A stretch of 64,000 nt of DNA, taken from positions 6,327,820 through 6,391,819 of the forward strand of contig CM042998.1 in assembly GCA_023678885.1 (NCBI GenBank). The letters are read 5' to 3'. Positions within the stretch are counted from its first letter, which is position 1. Every line of letters starts with the position of its first letter. A model generated the notes under the pieces. The model worked only from the letters and a program-made list of their open reading frames with translations. It made no database searches and had not been told where the DNA came from. This DNA comes from Pogostemon cablin. Taxonomy: Eukaryota > Streptophyta > Magnoliopsida > Lamiales > Lamiaceae. Below, in pieces: positions 11,251-22,690 of the stretch. A program made the position numbers and the translations under genes.

Positions 11251-11779
11251 TGTTTTAGTGTCCAATTTAACACCTTTTTGATGAGAATTGTTGTCATATA
11301 TTAGTACAAGTATCTTATATTTAATATATTTGAGAAAAAGATGCACTTGAGGTGTTTTATTATGTTTTAGGTGGAAAAAGGATCAAAAGTACAAAGTTGG
11401 AGAAAATGTGCAATTTGTGTAAGAATGCTGAAAAATGCACGTCCAACTTGTGTAATTTTTTTTTGTTTGTATGGAGCTCTGAATTGGAAGTGTGATAGAT
11501 GGTTGGAAAGCCACAGAAGAGAGGGTCGTTTTTACTTAAAGAACACCTCAATCGGATTTCAAACGAGAAAGTTATAATCAAAGTGGTGACGTCGCGCAAG
11601 CTGTGCCAAACAGAATGGCTGTGCCACATTTCATGACTTGTTATACACTCAAATGTTATATTTTCTGTGAGTTCTTTATATGGATAGAAATCCAAGGAAA
11701 AGAGGATCGCATGAGCTCAAGAATTACTCAAATCAAATCTTAGATATGGGAGTTACGTACGAAACGGTGAGACTGCGCA

Positions 11780-11925
11780 AGATTGTTCGACCAGAATCTG
11801 CATGGTCGAATGGAAGAGGTCAAGTTGAACAAAATGTGCTCTGACTTACAGAAAGGTTGTTCGACCATCATTCTACCAGGAGGTCTTGTTTGACCAAAAT
11901 TGATCTGGTCGAACGGCTGATTTTG
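11780..11925. repeat. palindromic word cluster upstream of TATA in the family C LTR
   Basis: The words TTCGACCA and TGGTCGAA occur as facing pairs (for example GTTCGACCAGAATCTGCATG then GGTCGAAT), again near 11853-11910. The words differ from those in element B, but the position relative to the TATA box at 12008 is the same. Confidence 0.65.
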
Positions 11926-12007
11926 ACAGGATTTACACCTCCAGTGTGTGTATTTTTATATTTTCCAAGAAAAAACTCATCCAAGGTCCATAAGGAGTGC
12001 TCACAAG

Positions 12008-12014
12008 TATAAAA
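12008..12014 (+). promoter_or_regulatory. TATA box of the family C LTR
   Basis: The word TATAAAA in the context AAGTATAAAAGGGG lies about 80 bp after the dyad cluster, matching the layout of the element B LTR. The function is inferred. Confidence 0.6.
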
Positions 12015-13169
12015 GGGGATGTAGATCACATTATTATTGATGAGAGATTAGATTGGATTGGAGAGAACCACAATACAATACTACACCTCACAAGGGGGGA
12101 TCACCCCCAACCATCATCCACATCCTTTTCTCCATCCATCCATTACTTTGAAGATTCATTTGTAGAATTAAGTGGAGAACCAAAAGGAGAATTCAAGACG
12201 AAAAAAGATACGACGATGCCCACATCTAGGGTTCCTTCGTTTCCTAATTTATCTTGTATTTTTCGGACATATGGGTAAAATCTATCCAATCCACATGAAC
12301 GTTCTTTGAAACGTCATGAGCTAGAACCGTTTTTGTAGATCTAGGGTTTCTGAAGGTTTTACAAGTTAATTGAACTTTCGTGTGTATACTCCGTACAACA
12401 CTACTTGTGGATTTATTTTATATAAGACTATGCATTTTTAATTGATACTCGGAGTCATTTTGTGCATCATTAACTGTTATGTAGAGTCTAAATACATATC
12501 TTGGTTATTGATTGAGTGTGTTCACTGCTGAGCAGGATTCCATGTTATGATTCTAAGTGAGGGGACTCTGAAACTTTATTAGGACTATCTTATATGAATA
12601 CTTATTAATTAAATTGGATTCGGGTTGATAAGTAGGATAAAGAGGTTAATTTTATAGTACCTATAAAAAGAGATCATATCGGGTTAAAGTACCAATCCTA
12701 TGGGGAAATAATTGATACTAATAGTACCTAGAAAGGGGGGGTGAAATTATATCTCTTGCTCCAAGGTTATTCACACGTGTTACACGCATATTTACTTGTG
12801 TCTATAGAGTATATTTGCATGGCTTAGTGATGCGTCCATATTCCACAAGGCAGAGTCGGACATTGATACATTAAAGGGAGATTAATGAGTGAAACTGGAT
12901 TATCCTAGAGCTACTTATTCTCCTACTTGAACCACTTTCGTAATTCTTCTAGTGTTTATTTTATTTTAATTATTATTTTATATTTTTTTTGTAGATTAAT
13001 AATTCAAACCTCGAACTTAATTGTCATCTTATCTTAATTAATTTAGTTAATGATTAAATTGATAATACGCCATCCTTTGGGTTCGATAATTTAACTTGGT
13101 CGCTTGCTTAAGCTAGAACTGATATTCTTAATACTTGGGGATTAATTTTGCGTGCAAAGAAAACGCGCA

Positions 13170-13556
13170 TTAATCTCAATGATGGTGAATCAGCAGCAGC
13201 AGCAGATTCAGAAGGGAAAATTTCCTTCAGAAACATAAACCAATCCTAAAGAGTGCAAGGCAATAACTTTGAGATCAGGGAAAGAGTATGAGGGTCCAGA
13301 ACTGATGCAAGATAAAATAGAGGAAGAGCAAGGTCACTCGACCACTAGCTCGGAACCAGTTCAAGCCAAGCCAGGATTCGGGGGTTACCAAGTCGAGCCA
13401 AGCAGTCTTCCTGCAGATCAGGCAGAACTTCAGGGTACAGTTCAAACCCAGCTAGATACAAGCTCACCTCCGGGGTTTCTAGCGCGTCGAAATTCTATAG
13501 TGAGCCAGTCTGATCAAGCCATCGCTGATAAAAATGGTAGCGAGCGAAGAAGTTGA
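13170..13556 (+). pseudogene. gag: gag C-terminal fragment of element B
   Basis: This continues the gag interrupted at 11251. It has a Gln-rich run from repeated CAG codons, then the words NPKECKAITLRSGKEYEGPE, which are highly typical of the end of Athila gag just before protease. A stop lies after the ERRS residues at 13554. Further degenerate coding sequence leads on to the protease region. Confidence 0.8.
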
Positions 13557-13816
13557 GAGAAACAGAAGAGGTGTTTGAAAAAGATAGTTTGGGTCTCCCA
13601 AAAACTAAGGTAGCAATTCCGTTTCCTCAAAGATTTATTGTCAAAGAGCCTCGATGAGAAGTTCTGAAAGTTTGCTGAGGTAACGAGGAACATCCAGTTC
13701 ACTATTCCCTTTTCAGATGACTTGGATCAGATGCCTTACTATGCAAGGTTTATCAAGGATCTCATCTCGAGAAAAATAAGTTTGAACAGTGTAGAGATGG
13801 TTAACCTGACTGAGAA

Positions 13817-14325
13817 TTGCAGTTCTATAATCCAAAAAAGTTACCCGATAAGATGAAGGATCCTGGTAGTTTCATCATTCCTTGTGAGATAGGAAAAGGA
13901 CCTACAAGGAGAGCATTGTGTGATCTGGGAGCCAGTATAAACTTGATGCCCCTTTCAATTTTCAAGAAGCTTGATTTGGGAGAGTTGAAGCCTACATCCG
14001 TGGCCTTACAGTTAGAAGATAGGTCATTGACATCCCAGAATGAGTCATTGGAGATGTTTTAGTAAAGGTATCAAACTTGGTTTTTCCGTTAGACTTCTTG
14101 GTTCTTGATATGGAAGATGATATGGAGGGAGCACCTCTGATCTTGGGACGTCCTTTCCTTGCAACTGGAAGAGCTCTGATTGATGTATTCAGGGAAGAGT
14201 TGAGGCTTAGGGTGAACGATAAGGAAATCGTCTTTTCATTGAACAAGGCGATGCAGTGGCCCACAGAACAGCAGTGTAAGTTTATTGAAGTAGTGAGGAG
14301 ATCGTGGAGGAGGACTTGCCTTTGA
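13817..14325 (+). pseudogene. protease region of element B
   Basis: The frames contain ALCDLGASINLMPLS, the characteristic Athila form of the aspartic-protease active site, with LGRPFLATGRALIDV further on. A stop after 14062 and a frame change split the region. It would process the gag-pol polyprotein, but is not expressible here as one chain. Confidence 0.8.
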
Positions 14326-15636
14326 TCATGTCTAAGGATCCCGTGGAAACATGCATAAGCGAATCTCTAACTTTACGTACTACTGATCTTGATAAAATGT
14401 CTAATGAGTTTGCTATTGAATTTCTTGAAACCTTACTCAATTTTGATGATAACATGTACAAGAAAAAAGACCCAGCAGTGGAGGAAGTCATGTGGACAAG
14501 GCAATACTTGCCTCTTCGCATTGAAGGTGAAGGCATAAAGGAGGAGAAGAAGGCTGAGCTCAAGCCACTTCCAGATCATCTCATATACGCTTATTTGGGG
14601 GAGGATGAAACATTTTCGGTATTCGTATCTTCTTCCCTATCTAAAAGTAAGCTTGATAAACTGTTAGTAGTGTTAAGAAAGCATAAGTCTGCAATAGGGT
14701 GGAAAATTGAAGATCTAAAAGGGATTAATCTCATTTTTTGCATGCATAAGAAGAAGAAAATAAAAGTTCTGTGCAGCATCAGCGGAGGTTGAACCCCGCT
14801 ATGTAAGAGGTTGTTAGGAAACAAGTGCTTACTTAGTTAGATGCAGGCATTATCTTTCCTATTAGAGATAGTACCTACGTGATTCCTTTACATGTGGTAG
14901 CTAAGAAGGGGGAATGATTGTTATTAATTAAATCTGATGATGGTGAAGTGCTTGTAACTAGGGTACCTATGGGGTGGCTTGTCTGTGTAGACTATAGAAA
15001 GTTAAATGAGAACACGCGTAAGGATCATTTTCCTTTATCCTTTATAGATCAGATGTTGGATAGATTAGCAGGTTATGATTTTTACTGTTTCTTGGATGGA
15101 TACTCTGGGTACAACCAGATAATGATTGCACCTGGGGATCAGGAAAAGACCACATTACCTGCCTCTATGGCACTTTTGCCTTTAGAAAGTTACCCTTTGT
15201 TTTATGTAATGCACCTGCGACTTTTCAAAGGTGTATGATGGCTATTTTTGAGGGTTTAATTGAAAGAGTCATGGAAGTGTTCATGGATGATTTCTCTGTA
15301 TTTGGTTTTTCTTATGACTCTTGTTTGTCTAACTTATCTTTGGTTTTGGAGAGATGCGAAGAGACTAACCTCGTCTTGAAATGGGAGAAATACCATTTCA
15401 TGGTGAAAGACGGGATAGTCTTGGGACATCATGTATCTGCTGCAGGTCTTCAGGTTGATCGTGCTAAGGTAGTGGCAATTGAAAAGCTATCACCACCCTT
15501 TAATGAAAAAGGAGTCAGGTCATTCTTGGGGCACGCTGGATTCTATAGGAGATTCATAAAAGATTTCTCCAAATATTCAAAATCGCTATCCAGGTTGCTT
15601 GAAAAAGATGTTAAATTTGATTTTGATGAAATGTGA
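14304..15636 (+). pseudogene. reverse transcriptase region of element B
   Basis: After a linker (14304-14792) the frames encode an RT with VCVDYRKLNENTRKDHFPL, a DGYSGYNQI motif and the catalytic FMDD (15285-15296 region), followed by the thumb motif RSFLGHAGFYRRFIKDFS. At least three frameshifts or stops (near 14790, 14910 and 15235) break the reading frame. The content and order match Athila pol. Confidence 0.85.
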
Positions 15637-15639
15637 TTA

Positions 15640-16080
15640 CATGTTTCTCAGGTTCTCAAGGAGGCATTGATAACTGCTCTAATTCTCATCATCCGGATTG
15701 GGCACAACCCTTTGTGCTGTAGTGTGATGCTAGTGACACTGCTTTGGGAGTTGTGTTGGGGCAGATGAGAGAGAAGAACTTTCATGTCATCTATTATGCA
15801 AGTAAGACGTTCGACTCTGCTCAAAAGAATTACATTGTCACCGAGAAGGAATTATTAGTGTGTATGCCTTTGATAATTTTCAACCTTACTTGGTGAGCAT
15901 GAAGACTGTAGTCTACACTGATCACTCATCTATTAGATACTTGATGGATAAAAATGATGCAAAGCCGAGAATAATCAGATGGATTCTCTTGCTTCAAGAG
16001 TTTGACATGGAAATTAGCGATAAAAAGAGTAGTGAAAATGTCTTAACCGACCATCTATCGCATCTTGAGACGAAGGAGCA
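15640..16080 (+). pseudogene. RNase H region of element B
   Basis: Fragments include VLGQMREK, YYASKTFDSAQKNY and, from 15860, VYTDHSSIRYLMDK with RWILLLQEFDMEI, which are conserved RNase H motifs of gypsy elements. Stops near 15634 and 15720 and a shift before 15860 disable it. Confidence 0.75.
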
Positions 16081-16199
16081 CTGTGACAATACTGCTGAGG
16101 TCATCAAGGAGCACTTTACTGATGAAAAGATACTGATGGTGGACATTAAGCAGGTCTTTACAGTTTCAAAGACCTACCCTGAGAAAGAGAAAATGGATG

Positions 16200-17476
16200 C
16201 TCCTTGGTATGCTGACTTCGTTAACTACATTGCCACGGGGTGAACCCTTACAGCTAAGTAGACACCAGATGGTCAAGTTTCTGCATGATGTTCAATCTAT
16301 CTTATGGGATGAGCCATGGGTCTACAAAATCTGCACGGATTCCATTATCCGGAGGTGTGTTCCTGAGGTAGAATGGGAGAGTGTTCTGGATTTCTGCCAC
16401 TCGCAGCCGAATAGGGGTCATTTTAGCACCAGAAGACTGCTCACAAAGTGCTTCAGCCTGGTTTGTATTGGCCTACCCTGTTCAAAAGCTATCAAGAGTA
16501 TGTGGATACATGTGATAGATGTCAGCGAATGGGGAATATTTTAAAGAGAGATGAGATGCCTCTGCAGACTAGCATCGTAATCGAGGTTTTTGATATGTGG
16601 GGGATAGACTTTATGGGGTCATTTTCCCCATCTAGTGGATTCCTCTACATTCCACTTGCAGTGGACTACGTTTTGAAATGGGTGGAAGCGATTTCAACCA
16701 GGACGAACGAGGCAAGAGTGGTGCAAGATTTCATTAAGAAGAACATTTTCAACCAGTATGGGGTACCGAAGGAACTCATAAGTGATGGAGGAAGCCACTT
16801 TGTCAATAAGTTGATGGAGAAGGTGCTTCGAGATTATGGAGTGAAGCATAGGGTTAAAACACCCTATCATCCACAAGCAAATGGGCAGGCCGAGGTCTCC
16901 AACCGTTAGATCAAACAAGTTTTAGAAAAGACAGTGGGAAGCACAAGGAAAGATTGGTCCACGAAGCATGACGATGCTTTGTGGGGATTTAGAATAGCTT
17001 TCAAGACTATTTTAGGGATGTCGCCATACCAAATAGTTTGTGGGAAATCTTGCCATCTTCCGGTAGAGATTGAACATAAAGCTCTTTGGGCGATAAGGCA
17101 TTTGAACATGAGCATGGAGGATGCTAAGGATTTTTGCCTAACTCAAATCAATGAGTTAGATGAATTCCGAAAGAGAGTGTATGAGAATTCAAGGATCTTC
17201 AAGGCATGGATAAAGAGATGGCATGGTGCAAAGATCCATTTTAAATAGTTCAATGTTGGCGATCAGGTACTCTTATCTAACTCTCGTCTCAAAGTGTTTG
17301 CAGGTAAGCTAAAGCCCAAGAGGGTTGGACCATATATCATACATAGAGCCTGTGGAGGGGGGAGCTTTGAATTGAAGGATGAAAAAGGTGAGATCATGGT
17401 GGCGAATGGACAACAATTGAAACATTATAAGTCACTACCGGATAAGCAAGTGCTCTCTCTTGAGTACTTAATTTGA
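16200..17476 (+). pseudogene. integrase region of element B
   Basis: The frames carry the zinc-finger end CDRCQRMGN, the catalytic core GIDFMG, a second Asp within SDGGSHF, and HPQANGQAEVSNR for the Glu, then the HKALWAIRHLNM and GPYIIH motifs of the C-terminal region, ending EYLI at 17476. Stops at 16242, 16907 and 17246 and a frame change near 16448 make it non-functional. There is no chromodomain, as expected for Athila. Confidence 0.85.
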
Positions 17477-17646
17477 GGTTTGAATTCGTCGTGACTCTCC
17501 GACGTTAAACGTGAGCGCCTGTTGCGGGCCGACCCTCCCATTTTTATTTGCTTTATTGAGTTTGTATCGATATTGGAATTTTATTAGGTGTTGCTCGACT
17601 AGGGTATATACTTCTTTACAAACTTATGCTCTCACTTTATTTGATC

Positions 17647-17660
17647 TAAGTTTGGGGGGG
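17647..17660 (+). other. candidate polypurine tract of element B
   Basis: The sequence CTAAGTTTGGGGGGG resembles the G-rich AAGTTTGGGGG motif found downstream of pol in Athila elements. Upstream, near 17500-17525, is an ACGTGAGCGCCTG motif also typical of this lineage. I cannot show directly that it primes plus-strand synthesis. Confidence 0.45.
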
Positions 17661-17949
17661 TTACGTATATACCTAAGTCTTGTTGCACCAAAGTAAAGTT
17701 GCTTCATTGTGTTGTGTGCTTGGATAATTATTTTTTTACAATTTTTCAGTATTTTCGATTCATTTGATTATATTGAGTTAATGATTTTTTTATTGTCCAG
17801 GTGTGTCGTATTTTATTTTTGTTGCGTATTTATCCTAGTATCAGTGGTTATATTTTTGGGTTCTTGAGTATGATTGTTGGATATTTATTAGCACTTGATT
17901 GAGTTGAACTAGTAATGTTTTAAGCATTGATGATGATATGGTCGGTATG

Positions 17950-18712
17950 ATCGAGTTGTTTTTGAATGTTTTGAGTCGTTTGATGCATATGTATGAGTTT
18001 TCTCTCCTTGATCTTGACTAAAATTGAATATTTGATGATTGATATGTGTGTTCTAAGTGAGTTCAGGGGAAAAAGGAGCAAAAGGATGACTTTTTTGTTG
18101 GTTACGAGGCCAACACGAGTTGACAAGTCATAACACGACTTGTCACACGACTCGTGTTGGGTTGCGTAAGCTTACAGAATGCAGATTAAGACAAAATGAC
18201 TTGACAGGCAGCAACTCAAGTTACGCACATGAGTCGTGTTGGGTGCCGAGAACTGTTCAGTGAGCTAACACGACTTGCAACACGAGTCGTGTTGGGTTCT
18301 GAAATTGTCTAAAAATGTCCAGAAGTTCAAGATGACCCGTAAGGCCAACACGAGTTGCAACACGACTCGTGTTGGGTCTCCAGGTTCGACATTTTAATCT
18401 TTAAATTGGGGATTTTCTCACTTTGGGTTTCATTCTTCCTTCCCGATTTCAACTCGTGTCGCACCATTCCACACCATTTAAACATTTCATCCACCATCGC
18501 AAGCACATAATCTCTAGGGTTTTGGAGGCAAATTGGGGATATAATTAGGGCTTTTCCTATTTTTCTTGTGAAGAACAATTGAAGTCCGATTTTGTCATGT
18601 ATAACCTAAGAGGTATGTTTCTCTTACTCATTTTGTGATTAAATTGTCGAATTTGTTGTGAATTTGCAATGGGTAAGTGGAAAGTGATGGAAATTGACAT
18701 GTTCAATTTGGC
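17950..18712 (+). mobile_element. Athila-type LTR segment (probable first half of the 3' LTR of element B)
   Basis: This stretch has LTR character: GGAAAAAGGAGCAAAAGGAT near 18067 resembles a word early in the family C LTR, a dyad cluster with CACGACTCGTGTTGGG lies at 18095-18375, and a C-rich leader with TCTCTAGGGTTTTGG follows. It is not closely alignable to the 5' LTR by eye, so it may come from a related element and be joined to the 3' LTR end by recombination. The left border is a guess. Confidence 0.45.
18095..18375. repeat. palindromic word cluster, second copy
   Basis: Repeats of GCAACACGAGTCGTGTTGGG and variants occur four or more times (near 18110-18160, 18210-18245, 18265-18300 and 18350-18378), each being two inverted CACGA/TCGTG half-sites. 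The cluster uses the same vocabulary as 7975-8350. Confidence 0.8.
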
Positions 18713-18932
18713 TTTTGGGCGTCACATTCTAATGATTACATTTCTCTTTTTAGCATATGAGACCCACACAAATTAATTTCTTCTCTTTTCATGGGCCCAC
18801 ACATTACACTAATACACCTACCCACTTTACATTAAAATATTATTTCTCTCACCTCAATACACATTAAAATACTATACTCATTTAATCCATGTGCAAAAAG
18901 TAAATGTAACCATAAGGATGGGATGGAGGGAG
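18713..18932 (-). mobile_element. truncated Stowaway-type MITE
   Basis: The right end GGGATGGAGGGAG is the inverted form of the Stowaway terminus. The body (TAGCATATGAGACCCACA, ATGGGCCCACACAT, CCACTTTACATTAAA) matches the complete copy at 35760-36013. The left terminus is missing, so the copy begins internally at TTTTGGGCGTCACATTC. Confidence 0.75.
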
Positions 18933-19584
18933 AATTGTCTATTTGCTAGGAATTATAGTAGTTTGAACACGATAATTCCAAGAGTTGGTAAATAAGATAC
19001 TTGAATTTTTTAGTGGAACAATGCAATTAAGAATTTAAGTGGGGAGTGAATAGTATTGAATAGTACTTTCAGAGAATATATGTTAGTCAAACTGACCATT
19101 TGGAGGTTTATTAAGTTTGCATTATTAGTATCTAGGAAGGGGGATCAAGATTACTCACGCATCTTTTGTTGTTAAACTTATTATAATATTAACTTAAAAT
19201 CGAATCTATTTGGTGGGTTAATAGAGAGTTGTGATGTATTTCCATTGAAATAGCATGAATGAATAATAGGACGTCTAGGGGAACCAAATCAATTGCACTA
19301 CACCTGATACCTTAGAGCTGTTTGTTATTCTCTCTTATTTCACTCTAGAATTATTCTTTGCTTTACTTTTATTTATAAGTTATTTGTTGTTACAATACTT
19401 TAGATATTAATTAAATTCAAATCCTGAAAATTGGTTACTTTAATTCTAGTTGAATAGTGATTAATAGTAAAATAGATAATTAACTGTCTCAATGGAAACG
19501 ATATTTAATTGGGGTACTTGCCATTGCAATTGATATCCTTATACTTGGAGATTTTTAATTGAAGTGCGCAAAATACGCCTAACA
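18933..19584 (+). mobile_element. end of the 3' LTR of element B
   Basis: The segment matches 8944-9598 along its whole length with small indels and substitutions and ends AAATACGCCTAACA, the same terminus as the 5' LTR. The differences between the copies show that B is much older than A. Confidence 0.85.
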
Positions 19585-21049
19585 TCCACCCCATCACACA
19601 ATAGTTTTATTTCACTTTATTTAAAGAGGTAATTCTTAAAAATTCATCGCAGATCACTTTCAAATTTATCATAATCTTTTTTTTACTTCAATAAATAATT
19701 TATTTAGGAAAAGACTTGTGTGAGATCATCTCACGGATTTCATTCCATGAGACAAATTCCCCCATTAATTCAATTTGACCGCTTTCAAAATATATAAATT
19801 ATACGTGCAATTATGTAAATATGGTCTAATGGTTCAATGACAAAGCATCAGCTCGCTCAAATTTATGAGATAAGTAAAAAGTGATAACACTTTGAAAAAA
19901 ATAATAACACTTTTTAATAAAAATTGATATATGATCGAAAAATTATGGAGTATCTCTTAAAGTGAACTATTTTTTAAAAAAATTAATAGAAGAATAAATA
20001 GTGATAACATTTTAATAAAAAAGTGTTATATGATCAATGAAAAGTGATAAATGTCCAATTGCATTATTTCATTAATAATTCATACAACGAATAAAAAGTG
20101 ATAATATTTTTAATAAAAAGTGATACTCGACTAAGTATAAGTGATATCCATTGAAGTGAATTATTTAATGAACTATTAATAAGAAGGATAAAAATGATAA
20201 TATTTTTAATAACTAGAGATATATGATGAATAAAAAGTGATATCGATTCAATTAAACTATTTATAACTAATGTGTAAAACAGAAAAAATTTTATAACATT
20301 TTAAAAAAGAGTTTAATTTTGAATAATAAAATATTTAAAAATTGTTTAATATAATAATATATTAATTTTTTATTTAAAAACGATAAAAAGAAGTTACCAG
20401 CATAATTAATTTACGCTTAGCATTAGCAGAAGTAATAAGTTGGGTTTAGTTCTTCCTTTACCGTGGTTGAGTTTAGGGTTTGGAATCACGTGGGTATGCT
20501 TTCAATATCCACTGAACTCTTTTATTAATGGGCTTTCGGAGGGTCAGGCCCATATCATTCTGAAGCCCAATAAAAGGTCCTGGAATATTTTTTTATCTGA
20601 TGTACTATGAGATTGATAGAATTACTAGATGCTATAGATACCAAAATTTTCAATCTAGGCGAATTCATTATTATGAATGCAGCCTGCATTCAAAACATAT
20701 AGGTGAATGAATAATTAAGGGTTAACTAATGTGTAAAACGGATAAAAATTTATAACATTTTAAAAAAGAGTTTAATTTTGAATAATAAAATATTTAAAAT
20801 TGTTTAATATAATAATATATTAAATTTTTATTTAAAAACGAAAAAAGAAGTTACCAGCATAATTAATTTATGCTTAGCATTAGCAGCTTATCAACTACTC
20901 ATGAAATGAATTAGCGAATTAGCGGGTGGTTTGAATTAATAATTTAGGTTAGTGGGAATCCGTCTTACATTAGAAGATCAGTGACCTGTAAGTAGTTAAA
21001 ATTCATAATTGACCAATCAAATGGTGACACGTGAATTTTCTTGATCTAA
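19585..21049. other. AT-rich non-genic DNA with a direct duplication
   Basis: No gene is visible. From 19860 to 20260 the sequence is a low-complexity series of AAAAAGTGATAA and TTTTTAATAAAAA words. Two direct copies of about 164 bp lie at 20265-20429 and 20724-20886. A GGGCTTTCGGAGGGTCAGGCCC stretch near 20530 is the only GC-rich part. Confidence 0.7.
20265..20429. repeat. direct duplication, copy 1 (copy 2 at 20724-20886)
   Basis: Both copies begin AACTAATGTGTAAAAC and end CGCTTAGCATTAGCAG or TGCTTAGCATTAGCAG, with a few small differences. They are separated by about 295 bp. I found no primer-binding site between them, so they are not convincing LTRs. Confidence 0.8.
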
Positions 21050-21051
21050 TA

Positions 21052-21278
21052 CTCCCTCCGTCCCACCCAAAGGGTAGTGTTTGCTTTTTGCACGTGGATT
21101 AAGGAGTATCATTATTTAATGTGTAGTGGGTAGTTGTATTAGTGAGAGTGTGGGGCTCATAATTTAATTGTATTAGTGGGTGTTTGTGGGTCCCATGTAT
21201 GTAAAAAAGAAAAGTGAACTCTTTGAATGTGACGCCCAAAATGAAAAAAAAGTGACCCTTTGAGTAGGACAGAGGGAG
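21052..21278. mobile_element. Stowaway-type MITE
   Basis: The element starts CTCCCTCCGTCCCACC and ends GGACAGAGGGAG, giving inverted termini, and is flanked by TA on both sides (21050-21051 and 21279-21280), the Tc1/mariner-type target duplication. It is non-coding and about 227 bp long. Confidence 0.88.
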
Positions 21279-21589
21279 TATGAATTTTAATTTATTTTGA
21301 AATTTAAATAAATTAGTAAATAATTGATAATTAATTTCTACCCAACAAATTAAATGAGGTCTAACTCAAGTCAAACAAGTCCAAGTTAAGGGTAGCTTGA
21401 TCCAAGTCAAGCAAGTCCAGACAAATTAAATCAGGCTCCCAATAAGATAAAGTCTTATTATAGTCCAATCAAGTTGTACGCCCAATTTTGCAGAATCAGG
21501 TCAAATCAGCCCTTGATCAATCAGATTATGAGTAATAAATGGAAGGTTCCTTACCCTTTACCTATAAAAGCAGCTCTCCTCCATTCATT

Positions 21590-22290
21590 CCAGACACCTG
21601 AAGAGATCAAAAGAATACGAGCAAAGACAAAAGTCCTCCATTCAAGATCTTCAAGCCAAGAACGGTCAGCAATCCGGGATCAAGGTGTTAAGCCCCCAAA
21701 GCGTTCTTCACATCAAGTTCTTCAACGTTTTTCGCAGAGTCAACGACGTTCTACACATTCAACGGCGTTATTCGCGGAAAACTTCAAGGATAACGTTTAA
21801 TCCGAACAAAGGCTCAACGTCTCCGGATTAATATTATAAATCCTTAAATTCGAGCTCAGACAAGCTTCAACCGAAAATTCGACTCAACACACACCCAGAC
21901 ATCTAAAGACACAGACACTTCTGAAGAGATTGGAAACAAGAGCATGCTCTTCAAGATTATCAAGTAATCTTCAAATCAAGAACAGCCCCCGATCAGAGAT
22001 CAAGGTTCTAAACCCCTCCGATCCGACTGTCTTCAAGTCAGAAATAACACTCGACCTGAGATCAAGGTGCTAAACCTCTCAAATTCGACGTTTCTTCTAG
22101 TTAGATTCATCCAGTAGTTTTCTTGAAGTCAATGGTATTTTACCAAATTAAAAGGTGTTATTCATAAGAAATCTTCAAGTCAACGTTTGATTCGAACAAA
22201 GGCTCAACCCTCTGAATCAATGTTTTCAAAGCTTCAATCCCGAGCACGGACAAGCTTCATCTGAAAATCCAGCTCAACACACACTCTAGC
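21590..22290. repeat. imperfect tandem duplication of ~330-390 bp
   Basis: Two adjacent copies share CTGAAGAGAT (21599 and 21931), ATCAAGGTGTTAAGCCCC-like words, and GAACAAAGGCTCAAC (21804 and 22194), and close with CAACACACAC. The unit contains a serine/glutamine-rich 108-codon frame (21474-21800) that I do not recognise and that is not conserved in the second copy. It may be part of an unrecognised repeat or LTR ending near 22460. Confidence 0.6.
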
Positions 22291-22495
22291 TCAACATACA
22301 CACAATCAAGTGAAGTCAAAGTCAAAGTCAAGCAAAATTGGTTTGAGAGATGAATCAGATGATTTATTAGAGATTGTAACCCTTTTGCATATCTTTCAAA
22401 TTAAATCCATCAGGATTATCATTATAATTTCTTTTGTGTTTATTTTATCGTAAATACAAAATTGTTGTTACAAGACGGTCTCACACAAACCCTTA

Positions 22496-22633
22496 ATATT
22501 ATTATTATTGTTGTTGTTGTTATTATTATTATTATTATTATTATAATTGTTATTATTATTTCTAAAAACACAATTATTATTTTGAGTATACGTCGAATAA
22601 ATTAATTTGACAGAGTATTAAAGTGACAAAATA

Positions 22634-22688
<55 letters not shown>

Positions 22689-22690
22689 TC
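22496..22690. repeat. ATT/GTT and AAT microsatellites
   Basis: An imperfect ATT/GTT trinucleotide run lies at about 22496-22560, and a nearly pure AAT run lies at about 22637-22687. Confidence 0.9.

Larger units (their letters stand above)
11251..13169 (+). mobile_element. solo LTR of family C (Athila-type) inserted in gag of element B
   Basis: This 1,919-bp unit starts TGTTTTAGTG and ends AAACGCGCA. It matches, in the opposite orientation, the LTR at 35120-37161, which starts TGTTTTAGTA and ends AACGCGCA. Gag coding sequence resumes right after it. There is no internal element sequence, so it looks like a solo LTR left by recombination. A TATA box (TATAAAA) lies at 12008, preceded by a dyad cluster at 11780-11925. 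I could not find a matching 5-bp target duplication (AAGTG versus TTAAT), so the borders may have been altered. Confidence 0.7.
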
